From the NCBI RefSeq assembly GCF_051062515.1, contig NZ_JAMXEK010000008.1: 64,000 bases of DNA; one strand, given 5' to 3'. The stretch comes from Aliarcobacter sp017996075. Lineage in GTDB: Bacteria; Campylobacterota; Campylobacteria; Campylobacterales; Arcobacteraceae. The position numbers and the translations under genes were made by a program. Each line of letters starts with the position of its first letter. Position 1 is the first letter of the stretch. The notes below the pieces were generated by a model. The model saw only the letters and a list, made by a program, of their open reading frames with translations, was not told the origin of the DNA and searched no databases. Positions 16,431 to 25,015 of this stretch are shown piece after piece.

Positions 16431-17624
16431 TTATTTTACCTTTTGTTTACTTAAACTAATTATTTTACACTCAGCAATTATATCAATGGATTGTAGCTCT
16501 ACAATATCATCTACTTTTACTAAATCCAAATTTATAAGCTTCTTATTTTTACTCAATTCAACTAAACCATCTTTTTGTCTATTTTCTGGATTATTTAAAA
16601 GATAATTTGATTTTAAACTCTCCAAAATATTAGAAGCAATTTGAAACTTTTGATTTAAAGTTTGAAAAAACTGCTCTTTTAAAAGTTTTATTTGTGACTC
16701 TACAAAAAATAGTTTAGAATTTATTGAATTTTGCTCAAAACTTGCTTTTAAGTTTTTAAGCTCTTGCTCTTTTTTTTCAAAAGTTGTTTTTAAAACTTTT
16801 TGAAAATTTTCAATTAAACTATCTATATATAAAAGATGTTCACTTTGACTAGGAAGTGCAATCTCAATAGCATTTGATGGAGTTGCAGCTCTTATATCTG
16901 CTACAAAATCACTTATCAAATAATCTATTTCGTGTCCTACTGCAGAAATTATTGGAGTAATTGAGTTAAAAATTGCATCTGCTACAAGTTCACTATTAAA
17001 AGACCATAAATCCTCAATACTTCCCCCACCTCTTCCTACTATTACAATATCACAATTTAAACTATCGGCAAATTTTATATTTTTTGCAATATCTTCAATA
17101 CTTCCATTTCCTTGAACTAAAGTGGGAATAAGTATAAATTCAACTAAATTCCATCTAGAACTTGCAACTTTTTTCATATCTTCTATAGCAGCACCTGTAG
17201 CACTTGTTACAATTGCAATTTTTTTTGGATATTTTGGAAGAGGCTTTTTTATACTTTGTTCAAAATAACCTTTTGCTTGAAGTTTTGTTTTAAGTTGCTC
17301 ATATGCCAAAGCTAAACTTCCTATTCCATCTGGTTCAATTTTAGTACAAAGAAGTTGATAATTTCCTCTTGGAACAAAAACAGTTATATTTGCAGTTATT
17401 TGTACTTTTTGTCCATTTTCTAACTGAAATTTCAGATATTTTGTATTACCTTTAAACATTACACAAGATATTGTTGAATTATCATCTTTGATCGAAAAAT
17501 ATATGTGCCCAGAGCTATGAGTCACTAGATTTGAAATCTCTCCAGAAACAAAAACTTGCATAAAAGTTGTCTCTAAAAGAGATTTTATTTGTGTATTTAA
17601 AGTAGTTACACTAATTGGATTCAT
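16431..17624 (-). CDS. xseA: Exodeoxyribonuclease VII large subunit
   Basis: Catalytic subunit of exonuclease VII, which degrades single-stranded DNA from both ends. 397 aa. N-terminal OB fold (about 1-100, with VFVSGEISNLVTHSSGHIYF), catalytic domain with the conserved VGRGGGSIEDLWSFN (about 196-210) and SAVGHEIDYLISDFVADIRA (about 228-247), then a long coiled coil (about 270-345). ATG directly after the ubiE stop. xseB is not adjacent. Confidence 0.96.
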   Translation of the reverse strand: MNPISVTTLNTQIKSLLETTFMQVFVSGEISNLVTHSSGHIYFSIKDDNSTISCVMFKGNTKYLKFQLENGQKVQITANITVFVPRGNYQLLCTKIEPDGIGSLALAYEQLKTKLQAKGYFEQSIKKPLPKYPKKIAIVTSATGAAIEDMKKVASSRWNLVEFILIPTLVQGNGSIEDIAKNIKFADSLNCDIVIVGRGGGSIEDLWSFNSELVADAIFNSITPIISAVGHEIDYLISDFVADIRAATPSNAIEIALPSQSEHLLYIDSLIENFQKVLKTTFEKKEQELKNLKASFEQNSINSKLFFVESQIKLLKEQFFQTLNQKFQIASNILESLKSNYLLNNPENRQKDGLVELSKNKKLINLDLVKVDDIVELQSIDIIAECKIISLSKQKVK

Positions 17625-18335
17625 CTATATTTTTTTTGCAATTATTAGTGTAGAAATTTTCATAGAAAAAGCTTTTGTATATATTGGTTCTAATCCAGCA
17701 TTTTTAAGCTCTTTTTGTAAATTTGATGTTGTTAAAAACTCATCAATAGAGTCTGGTAAATATCTATAAGCCTCTTTATTTTTTGATATTATTCCACCAA
17801 CAACTGGTAAAATTTTATCCATATAAAATGCTGTTAAATAATCAATTGGTGTCTCTTTTTGATTTTTTGTAAATTCACTAATTACAACTAAACCACCTTT
17901 TTTAAGAACTCTTGCAAACTCTACAAAAGCATCTTCTCTTTGAACTACATTTCTAATTCCATAAGAGATTGATACTATATCAGCACTCTCATTTTCAAGT
18001 GGCATAGATGTTGCAAAAGCTTCTATAAATTCAACTTCTGGAAGTTTTTTCTTTCCAACTTCCATCATACCAACACTTGGATCTATTCCAACAATATTTT
18101 TTAGAGTAATTCCTTTTTTATTTGCATTTTGTTTCCAAAAAATTATCATATCACCAGTTCCACAAGCAACATCTACTATTTTTTCTATCTCTTTTTTACC
18201 ATATAATTCAAAAGTTTTATTACAAGCTTTATCTCTCCAACTTTTATCTATTCCCATAGATAAAACTCTATTTGCTTTATCATAAGTTGGTGCAATATTA
18301 TTAAACATTGATACTATTTTTTCTTGTTTTTCCAT
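17625..18335 (-). CDS. ubiE: Demethylmenaquinone methyltransferase UbiE/MenG
   Basis: SAM-dependent C-methylation of the quinone ring, the last step of menaquinone synthesis. 236 aa. MFNNIAPTYDKANRVLSMGID at the start and the SAM motif VDVACGTGD (about 54-62) followed by GIDPSVGMMEVG are diagnostic of the UbiE/COQ5 family; SYGIRNVVQREDA is the later signature. Together with the mqnA-family gene at 54977-55642 it points to menaquinone made by the futalosine route. Confidence 0.94.
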   Translation of the reverse strand: MEKQEKIVSMFNNIAPTYDKANRVLSMGIDKSWRDKACNKTFELYGKKEIEKIVDVACGTGDMIIFWKQNANKKGITLKNIVGIDPSVGMMEVGKKKLPEVEFIEAFATSMPLENESADIVSISYGIRNVVQREDAFVEFARVLKKGGLVVISEFTKNQKETPIDYLTAFYMDKILPVVGGIISKNKEAYRYLPDSIDEFLTTSNLQKELKNAGLEPIYTKAFSMKISTLIIAKKI

Positions 18336-18374
18336 ATAAATTTTTCCTATTTTATAAATGTTTTTTCTGATAAA

Positions 18375-18623
18375 TTATAAAAGATATTTTCCTATAAAAA
18401 TACCAATAATTAAACCAATATTTAAAGCAACTGCCACTTTCATAATTGATAATTTTTTATCAGAATAAGGAAGCCTATTTACAATATCTTCTTGAAGTTT
18501 TAAACTCTCTTGAAAACTGCAAGATGCTTTTTCTAAATTATCAATTGATTTTCTAATTGCAATTTCACTAAACTCCATTCTTTCAACAAGTTCTTTTGCT
18601 TGCTTAAAGCTCATTTCACTCAT
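18375..18623 (-). CDS. Small coiled-coil protein with C-terminal membrane helix
   Basis: Not a recognised family. 82 aa. Residues about 5-50 form a charged helix likely to be a coiled coil (KELVERMEFSEIAIRKSI). A single hydrophobic helix (about 60-80, IMKVAVALNIGLIIGIFIGK) ends the protein, giving a tail-anchored or N-in topology. Its ATG overlaps the stop of the ParA-like ATPase by 4 bp, so the two are translationally coupled and probably work together, for example as a membrane anchor or effector of the ATPase. That role is inferred only from coupling. Confidence 0.7.
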   Translation of the reverse strand: MSEMSFKQAKELVERMEFSEIAIRKSIDNLEKASCSFQESLKLQEDIVNRLPYSDKKLSIMKVAVALNIGLIIGIFIGKYLL

Positions 18624-19411
18624 TTTTTAATCTCTATCCATTTATCTAAATCACAAAATATTTTATTCAAAGTATTTAAAACATAATCTTTTGCTTCAGT
18701 TTGTATTCTTCTAAAAAATAGATATTTTCTAGCAGCTTCAACATCTCCTAGCTCTTTTGCTTCAATAGCTTTTTTAGCAAAGTCTGTGTTATTGTAAGCC
18801 ATTTCCCAAACTGTACTTCCTAAATATCTGCTCATTGTAATAATCTTATCATTTTTAACAGGAAAATATTTTGGATTTTTTACAAAATCACAAATAACAG
18901 AGTTTGAGTCAAGATATTTATGTCCAAAAAAGTTTATAAACTGCTCACTATAATAATCCTCTTCCATAGATATAGCACGTGTGAGTGCAAAAATAATATT
19001 ATCTTCTGGATTTTTCTCTATTTTTCTAATTTTTTTCATAGTTGCAATTGCATTTTTCCCATCAAGTTCACCATCTCCCAAAGGAATAATCCACTTAACA
19101 TTTCCAAAACTTCCAACTTTTTTTATCTCATCAAGTACTAAACTTGAAGTTTTATTTCCACCAACATCGACAATAACTTCATGTTTATCATCCATCAATA
19201 TAAGTTCATCTAAGTCTGTAATTCTATTTGTTCCTAGCATTCTTTTGTTTACTATTTCAGTTCTTGTAAAAGATTGTGAATCATTATTTTCATCATCAAT
19301 TTCTATATAAGTGATTTTTTTACCATGTTTTTTATACAAATATGGAGCAATAACCTGCATAGCAACAGTAGATTTACCTACTCCACCTTTTGTTTGAGGA
19401 ATTATTATCAT
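18620..19411 (-). CDS. Orphan ParA/MinD-like P-loop ATPase
   Basis: Deviant-Walker-A ATPase of the SIMIBI class. 263 aa. KGGVGKST at 8-15 carries the signature lysine of ParA/MinD proteins; VIVDVGG (about 79-85) is the Walker B region, and EIDDENND lies near the switch. No ParB gene or parS-like repeats lie nearby, and the other chromosome-partition and flagellar genes are absent. Its partner by overlap is the 82-aa membrane protein. Possible roles are placement of a membrane or chemotaxis complex, or plasmid-derived partition; the family is certain, the role is not. Confidence 0.85.
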   Translation of the reverse strand: MIIIPQTKGGVGKSTVAMQVIAPYLYKKHGKKITYIEIDDENNDSQSFTRTEIVNKRMLGTNRITDLDELILMDDKHEVIVDVGGNKTSSLVLDEIKKVGSFGNVKWIIPLGDGELDGKNAIATMKKIRKIEKNPEDNIIFALTRAISMEEDYYSEQFINFFGHKYLDSNSVICDFVKNPKYFPVKNDKIITMSRYLGSTVWEMAYNNTDFAKKAIEAKELGDVEAARKYLFFRRIQTEAKDYVLNTLNKIFCDLDKWIEIKK

Positions 19412-19461
19412 TTTATAAGCCTTTTTTAAACAAATATTCTTTGATTTTATCTAAACTATCA

Positions 19462-20286
19462 TTAAATAATTATTGCATCACTAATATGCAATTTACTGCT
19501 ATTGCAATATTTTTTTATCTTATAAGAGTTGATAGATTTTCCATCTTCTATATCTACAACCATCATTTGAAGTATTGATTTACAAGAGTTTGGAACTTCA
19601 AAGTGACTACCTATTCCTGTTGTTGCTCTTTTAATTGGTGCTTTTTCATCCATTCCTATAACATTGTCATAACAACCAGTTAATCCAATATCTGTCAAAT
19701 ATGCAGTATTTTCAAAAATTTGTAAATCATCTGTTCCTACATGAGTATGTGTTCCACAAATTGCACTAACCCTGTTTTTAAACATCATAAGCATAACTCT
19801 TTTTTCACTAGTTGCTTCACCATGAAAATCTACAAAAATATTTTTAATATTTTGTTCCTCTAAATTTTTTATTAATTTTGTAGCCCAGTTAAATGGGTTC
19901 TCAACTAAAGGCATTGCAAATTGTCCCATAAGATTTATAACTGCTAATTTTTCAACTCTTTCTTCAACTTTTATATCACATATTTTCAAACCACTTCCAA
20001 CTACACCTTCTGGATAATTATCTGGTCGTAAAACATTTCCACTTTCATGTAAATATTGAACATCTTTTTTCTTATCAAAACTATGATTACCACCTGTAAT
20101 TAAATCAATTCCACTAGAAAATAGCTCTTTTGAACTATCAATTGTAAGCCCAAAACCATGACTTGCATTTTCACCATTTGCTATTATAAAATCTATTTTA
20201 TGCTCTTCTTTAATATTTTTTAAACTATCTTTTATAATCTTTCTTCCTGGACGACCTACTATATCACCTATAAATCCTATTCTCAA
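19462..20286 (-). CDS. YmdB-family metallophosphoesterase
   Basis: Di-metal phosphoesterase of the TIGR00282/YmdB family; the Bacillus member hydrolyses 2',3'-cAMP in vitro. 274 aa, standard length. Metal ligands are visible in MRIGFIGDIVGRPGR (Asp8), ANGENASHG (Asn near 39), GGNHSFDKK, FVDFHGEATSEK and CGTHTHVGTDD. Its ATG overlaps the preceding histidine kinase gene by 4 bp, so it is the last gene of the signalling operon that starts with the chemoreceptor. Confidence 0.93.
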   Translation of the reverse strand: MRIGFIGDIVGRPGRKIIKDSLKNIKEEHKIDFIIANGENASHGFGLTIDSSKELFSSGIDLITGGNHSFDKKKDVQYLHESGNVLRPDNYPEGVVGSGLKICDIKVEERVEKLAVINLMGQFAMPLVENPFNWATKLIKNLEEQNIKNIFVDFHGEATSEKRVMLMMFKNRVSAICGTHTHVGTDDLQIFENTAYLTDIGLTGCYDNVIGMDEKAPIKRATTGIGSHFEVPNSCKSILQMMVVDIEDGKSINSYKIKKYCNSSKLHISDAIII

Positions 20287-22706
20287 ACCTTATCCTCTTT
20301 TATTTTTTTAAGCCTTACTTCAAAAAGTGCTCCATTATCTTCATTGTAAGCTTTTATACTACCATTATGCTCTTCTACTATTTTTTTGGCAATAGATAAT
20401 CCTATTCCCATTCCACCTTGATTTTTAGAACTTGTAAATGGTTCAAATAATTTTTTTAGTATCTCTTTGCTTAAGCCACCAGCATTATCTTTAAATCTTA
20501 CAAGAATATTGTTTTTCTCTTCTAAAATATCAATTTTTAGCTCTCTATTTTCATAATCTTCAATTTTTACTAATTCATCAAGAGCATTATTTATAATAAT
20601 AATCCAAATCTGCTCTATTCTTTGTTTTTGAATATTACTTTTAAAAATAAATCTATTGTTATCAATGTTATTTATATAAAAAATTTCACCATTTAAATAT
20701 ATTTTACTAATATGTTTTGCTCTATTATGTGCCATAGTCAAAGCTGTAAGTATAGTGGCATATACATTAAAATCTCTTTTTTCTCCCTCATTTGAATGAG
20801 AAATTTCTCTCATACTTTCAACTATATTTGCAATTCTATTTAACCCCTCTTTTATTTTTTTACTATCTTGCAACATTCTATTTTTTATATCTGAATCATC
20901 AAGAGATTCAATATCATAATGCATAAGCTCTAAATTTCCTTTTACATATGTCAAAGGTGTATTTATTTCATGTGTAATTCCAGCAGATAAAACACCAATA
21001 TAGCTCAATTTTGCACTTTTTAACTGCTCTTGATAATGGATTTTATCTTTTGCTTTACTCTTTTCTAGCTCTTTTTTTATTCTTTTTTCAAGATTTAAAT
21101 TTAACTCTTGAAGCTCTCTTTTATCTTCTAAAGAGTTTATTATAAAAATAATTCTAGCTTTTTTTGGAAGTAAAATTAAAGATAACTCAAGATGTATAGG
21201 AGTGTTATCTTTTTTTATAAATATTATTTCAATTTTTAATATTTTTGTAAAATCAGCAATATCTCTTAACATATTTTCTAATAGTTTTTTTGAACTACTA
21301 CTTATTATATCAATTGGTGATAATTTAAGTATTTCATCTTTTGAATATCCAAGAAGTTCTGATATTTTACTATTAATTTTGACAAATTTATTTTCTAAAT
21401 TTAATAATGCAATACCACTTTGAACATTTTCAAAAATGGCATCATACTCTTCAATTTTAAGATTTAAATCTTTATATAGCTTGTAAATTCTTTTTTTATC
21501 GGTTACATCTTGACATATTATATTATAAGCAATTGTTTGATTATTTTCAATCTGCTCTTCAACAAAAATATCTACCCAAAAACTCTCTAGATTTTTTCTT
21601 TTTCCTTGAACATTTTTTAGTTCAAAAGTTGATTTATTTAACTCTTTTTTTACAGCTTTTTTGAAAACTTGTTTCATATCTTTAAATACAAAAAGTTTAT
21701 AACTATGTCCCAAAAGCTCGCTTCTTGAATATCCTAAAAAATCACTAAAAGCAATACTTACTTCATTTATTATCCCATCTTTATCAATTTGAATAAACAT
21801 AATATGCTCATTCATAATTTTTTGATTTTCATTTAATACAAGAGAATTTTCTACTATATCAAAATTTAATTTTTTGTTTTCATCTGCTATTTTTTTATTC
21901 TCTTTATTTATAATATATGCAAAAACCGATGCCAAAACTAAAGCTAAAACAAAAACTACAAAAACAATAGCTATATAATAATCCTTTATAAAATTACTTT
22001 TTTCGTCAATAATTTTATCCATCAAAAAAGTATAAAACTTATCATTTTTTATATAAACTTTTTTATAAATATATTCATCGAGCGAAATTTGAGACATCTC
22101 TTCATTCAAGAAATTGCCATTTATATCTTTAATTAATATTTTTTTATTATATGAGTTTGAAATTTCATCTAAAATAGCTTTTAAATCAACCTTTAAGATA
22201 TAAAACTTATTTTCACCTCTAATTGCAAAATTTAAAAAATTATTCTCTTCATCTTCACAATAACTAAAAATGTCAAACTTATTTAAAGATTGCAACTCTT
22301 TAAAATATGGCTCCATAAATATAGATTTTAATCTTTGAGAAAAGTAGTTATCCTCTTTATTTCTATTAACTAACTTTAAAATCTCTTTTGAATCAAAATC
22401 AACAACTCTAAAAGTTAAAATATTTAAATCTTTAAATAAACTATCATTTACAAAACTCTTTATCTCATTTTGATTATTCATTTTTGATAAAATTGGCTCT
22501 ATTAATAGAAGTTTATCACTGTAATTTTTTATGTAATCTTCAAATTTTAGAGCTTGTGTATCTAAAATATACTCAATTTTTTTTACCTCAATTTTATTAC
22601 TATACATTGAGTAAAAACTATTAAAAGCAATATTTATAAGAAATAGAAGTATTAAAATAAAAAGAGTAAATGCACCAAAAAGTTTTATATAAAATGAACT
22701 CTTCAA
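20283..22706 (-). CDS. Membrane PAS-PAS sensor histidine kinase
   Basis: Sensor kinase of a two-component system. 807 aa: transmembrane helix 1 (about 8-30), periplasmic sensor region (about 31-243, Cache-like but not firmly assigned), helix 2 (about 244-267), PAS 1 (about 295-405, FLGYSRSELLGHSYKLF), PAS 2 (about 420-530, LLGYSKDEILKLSPIDI), and a dimerisation region with phosphoacceptor His in AGITHEINTPLTYVKGN. The ATPase domain has an N-box-like IWIIIINNALDELVK and the G boxes FKDNAGGLS and GGMGIGLSIAKKIVEEHNGS. The catalytic residues look complete. It overlaps the next kinase gene upstream and ymdB downstream. Confidence 0.92.
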   Translation of the reverse strand: MKSSFYIKLFGAFTLFILILLFLINIAFNSFYSMYSNKIEVKKIEYILDTQALKFEDYIKNYSDKLLLIEPILSKMNNQNEIKSFVNDSLFKDLNILTFRVVDFDSKEILKLVNRNKEDNYFSQRLKSIFMEPYFKELQSLNKFDIFSYCEDEENNFLNFAIRGENKFYILKVDLKAILDEISNSYNKKILIKDINGNFLNEEMSQISLDEYIYKKVYIKNDKFYTFLMDKIIDEKSNFIKDYYIAIVFVVFVLALVLASVFAYIINKENKKIADENKKLNFDIVENSLVLNENQKIMNEHIMFIQIDKDGIINEVSIAFSDFLGYSRSELLGHSYKLFVFKDMKQVFKKAVKKELNKSTFELKNVQGKRKNLESFWVDIFVEEQIENNQTIAYNIICQDVTDKKRIYKLYKDLNLKIEEYDAIFENVQSGIALLNLENKFVKINSKISELLGYSKDEILKLSPIDIISSSSKKLLENMLRDIADFTKILKIEIIFIKKDNTPIHLELSLILLPKKARIIFIINSLEDKRELQELNLNLEKRIKKELEKSKAKDKIHYQEQLKSAKLSYIGVLSAGITHEINTPLTYVKGNLELMHYDIESLDDSDIKNRMLQDSKKIKEGLNRIANIVESMREISHSNEGEKRDFNVYATILTALTMAHNRAKHISKIYLNGEIFYINNIDNNRFIFKSNIQKQRIEQIWIIIINNALDELVKIEDYENRELKIDILEEKNNILVRFKDNAGGLSKEILKKLFEPFTSSKNQGGMGIGLSIAKKIVEEHNGSIKAYNEDNGALFEVRLKKIKEDKV

Positions 22707-24637
22707 AATATTTTTGCCTTTTTAAATTTTATATAATAACTTGTACTATTTTCTAATATATTACATAAAAATATAGCTTGGTTTTTATCTGCAAAAAGTT
22801 TTGCTAAATATATTTTTGAATCAAACTTATTCTCATCTTCAAAATTCAAAAATTGTTCAAAAAACTCTTTTTTTCTTATATCTTTTATATTATCTTCTAT
22901 TTTTAAAACTATTTCATCTGAATTTTCTTCTATTTGCAGTGAAATATTTACAATAACTCTCTCTAAGGAGTATTTTTTTGCAAACTCTACCATAGTAGAA
23001 AGAATATTTATAATAATATTTTTCAAATCATTATGTGCAAAATTAATTTTAATATTTTCATCAAAATCATACACTATCTCAAGTAATGAATTATCAAATT
23101 TATTTGATATACTTTTTACAATATCAAATAGATTTGAACTCATATTTTGTCTTGAAGAAAATAGTGTTTTTGTCTCATTTAACATATCCGATAACTCTTT
23201 TAACTCACTCTCTATATTATTTTTTACATCCTCTATTTTTAAGATGTCTAAATCTTTTTTAATATTTTCTAGTTTTAATAACTCAAAATATATTTTTGAT
23301 ATTGGTGTTTTCCATTGGTGTGAAAAGCTATCCAAAATTTTTGACATAAGTGCAACCTTTAAAGAGTTCAAAGCTGTTTCATCTTGAATTTTTAAATCAT
23401 TTAATCTATTTGATAAATCTTCTTTTAAAAGTCTATTTGTTTTTTCAAGCTGTTTTGTTGCAGTTATATCTGTTCTAATAGATGAATATCCAATATGTTG
23501 ATTTTTATCATTATATTTTGGAAATAAAGATGTTTTAACCCAATATGTATTTCCAAATTTATCTATATTTTTTACTTCACCTTGCCATATTTTTTTTGCT
23601 CTTAACTCTTTCCAAAGATTTTTATAGAAGTTTTGTGACATATCAGGGTGTCTTAAAATATTTGCATTTTTACCAACAATCTCATCTTTAGAATATCCCG
23701 ACATTTCACAAAAACTTTTTGTTACAAAAGTTATTTTTCCATCTAAATCAGTGTCAAGCTTCAATACATATCTATCTACTTGAGAAAATAGTTCATCATA
23801 ACTATTTTTTAAAAGTTTATTTTTAATATCTTGATTTTTTGATTTATAAAGCAAAAAAACAATAAGTGCTAAACTTAAGCCAAAAAATATAGTTAAAAAG
23901 TTATAAAAATCATTTAATTTTTCTATTTTTATATTTTTTTCTAATAAGTTTGATTTTAAGTAAAAAGTTTTTGAATCTTCTAATTTAAAAATTGGAATTA
24001 AAATAAAAAGTCTATCTCTTTCAATATCAGAAGAGTTTGAAACAAATTTTTCAAATATTAAATCTGAATTTGAATTTAACTTATTTAAAATTTGATTAAA
24101 ATTAAACTCAAAATTTACAACTGCTAGCAAATTTAGTTTTTCATCAATAATTGGTTTTGAAAACACAATAGTACTATTTTTATCACCATATTTTATATCA
24201 ACAAACTCTTTTTTTGAAGCAACAACTTTTTGAGTAATATTTAGATTAAAATTGTCATCAAAATTTGCATCTTGAAAGTTTAATATTGGCTTACTATCTA
24301 CAGTATAAAAACTAATATCATATACTCCTAAAGTTTTATAATATGAAAACTCTGGCTCAAACTCAAGATAAAGCTCATCTTTTATCTTATTCTCATCACT
24401 TTTTTGCAAAATAGATATTAATTTTTTGTTTTTGATAAATCCATTAAAGTATATAAAATCACTTGTTTTAATCAACTCATCATAATATCTATTGTACTTA
24501 TTTAAACTCTCTTTTTTATAATCATTTAAAACAGCTTCTAAACTAATATTTTTAAACCAATTTATTACAAAAATAGAGAGCGCAAAAGATAAAATAAAAT
24601 ATAAAAAATACCTAAAAATTAGGTTTTTATTTTCCAT
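22703..24637 (-). CDS. Membrane PAS histidine-kinase-like protein with degenerate ATPase domain
   Basis: 644 aa: transmembrane helix 1 (about 8-27), periplasmic region (about 28-245), helix 2 (about 246-264), and a PAS domain (about 285-395) with FCEMSGYSKDEIVGKNANIL, close to the PAS of the diguanylate cyclase at 30163. A dimerisation segment follows, with the H-box FSHQWKTPISKIYFELL. The C-terminal region aligns in position with an HATPase domain but lacks recognisable G1 (DxGxG) and G2 (GxGxG) boxes; the N-box region reads NIIINILSTMVEFAK. It may be a kinase partner rather than an active ATPase. It overlaps the complete kinase downstream by 4 bp and follows a single-domain receiver. Confidence 0.88.
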   Translation of the reverse strand: MENKNLIFRYFLYFILSFALSIFVINWFKNISLEAVLNDYKKESLNKYNRYYDELIKTSDFIYFNGFIKNKKLISILQKSDENKIKDELYLEFEPEFSYYKTLGVYDISFYTVDSKPILNFQDANFDDNFNLNITQKVVASKKEFVDIKYGDKNSTIVFSKPIIDEKLNLLAVVNFEFNFNQILNKLNSNSDLIFEKFVSNSSDIERDRLFILIPIFKLEDSKTFYLKSNLLEKNIKIEKLNDFYNFLTIFFGLSLALIVFLLYKSKNQDIKNKLLKNSYDELFSQVDRYVLKLDTDLDGKITFVTKSFCEMSGYSKDEIVGKNANILRHPDMSQNFYKNLWKELRAKKIWQGEVKNIDKFGNTYWVKTSLFPKYNDKNQHIGYSSIRTDITATKQLEKTNRLLKEDLSNRLNDLKIQDETALNSLKVALMSKILDSFSHQWKTPISKIYFELLKLENIKKDLDILKIEDVKNNIESELKELSDMLNETKTLFSSRQNMSSNLFDIVKSISNKFDNSLLEIVYDFDENIKINFAHNDLKNIIINILSTMVEFAKKYSLERVIVNISLQIEENSDEIVLKIEDNIKDIRKKEFFEQFLNFEDENKFDSKIYLAKLFADKNQAIFLCNILENSTSYYIKFKKAKIF

Positions 24638-24639
24638 AT

Positions 24640-25014
24640 TTATGCTTCTAGGACTTCAATTACCTTTTTTTCTAATGAATCAAGAGAACTAAAAGGTTTC
24701 ATAACATAGTTTGTTGCACCTATTTTATGAGATTTTAAAACCTTATCCAAAGTTGAATAAGCAGTCATCATAATAACTTTTTGATCACTATTCATATCTT
24801 TTAATTTTTCTAAAACATCTAAACCATTCATTTGTGGCATCATAATATCAAGTAAAACTAAATCACACTTTGTACTGTTTAATGAACTCAAAGCAGAAAC
24901 AGGATTTGAAAATGTCTGAACAGCAAAATTTTGATTTCTACTTAGAAATCTACTTAACATATCTAAAATTTCTACTTCGTCGTCTATTATTACAATTGAA
25001 TATTTTTTACTCAT
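24640..25014 (-). CDS. Single-domain response regulator (CheY-like receiver)
   Basis: 124 aa, receiver domain only. It has the acidic pair IIDDE (about 10-14), the phosphoacceptor Asp in LVLLDIMMP (about Asp57), Thr in MMTAYS and Lys in YVMKPFSS. With no output domain it should signal by protein contact. Two bases separate it from the kinase-like gene and one from the chemoreceptor gene, so it is expected to be phosphorylated by the neighbouring kinases. Confidence 0.93.
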   Translation of the reverse strand: MSKKYSIVIIDDEVEILDMLSRFLSRNQNFAVQTFSNPVSALSSLNSTKCDLVLLDIMMPQMNGLDVLEKLKDMNSDQKVIMMTAYSTLDKVLKSHKIGATNYVMKPFSSLDSLEKKVIEVLEA

Positions 25015-25015
25015 A

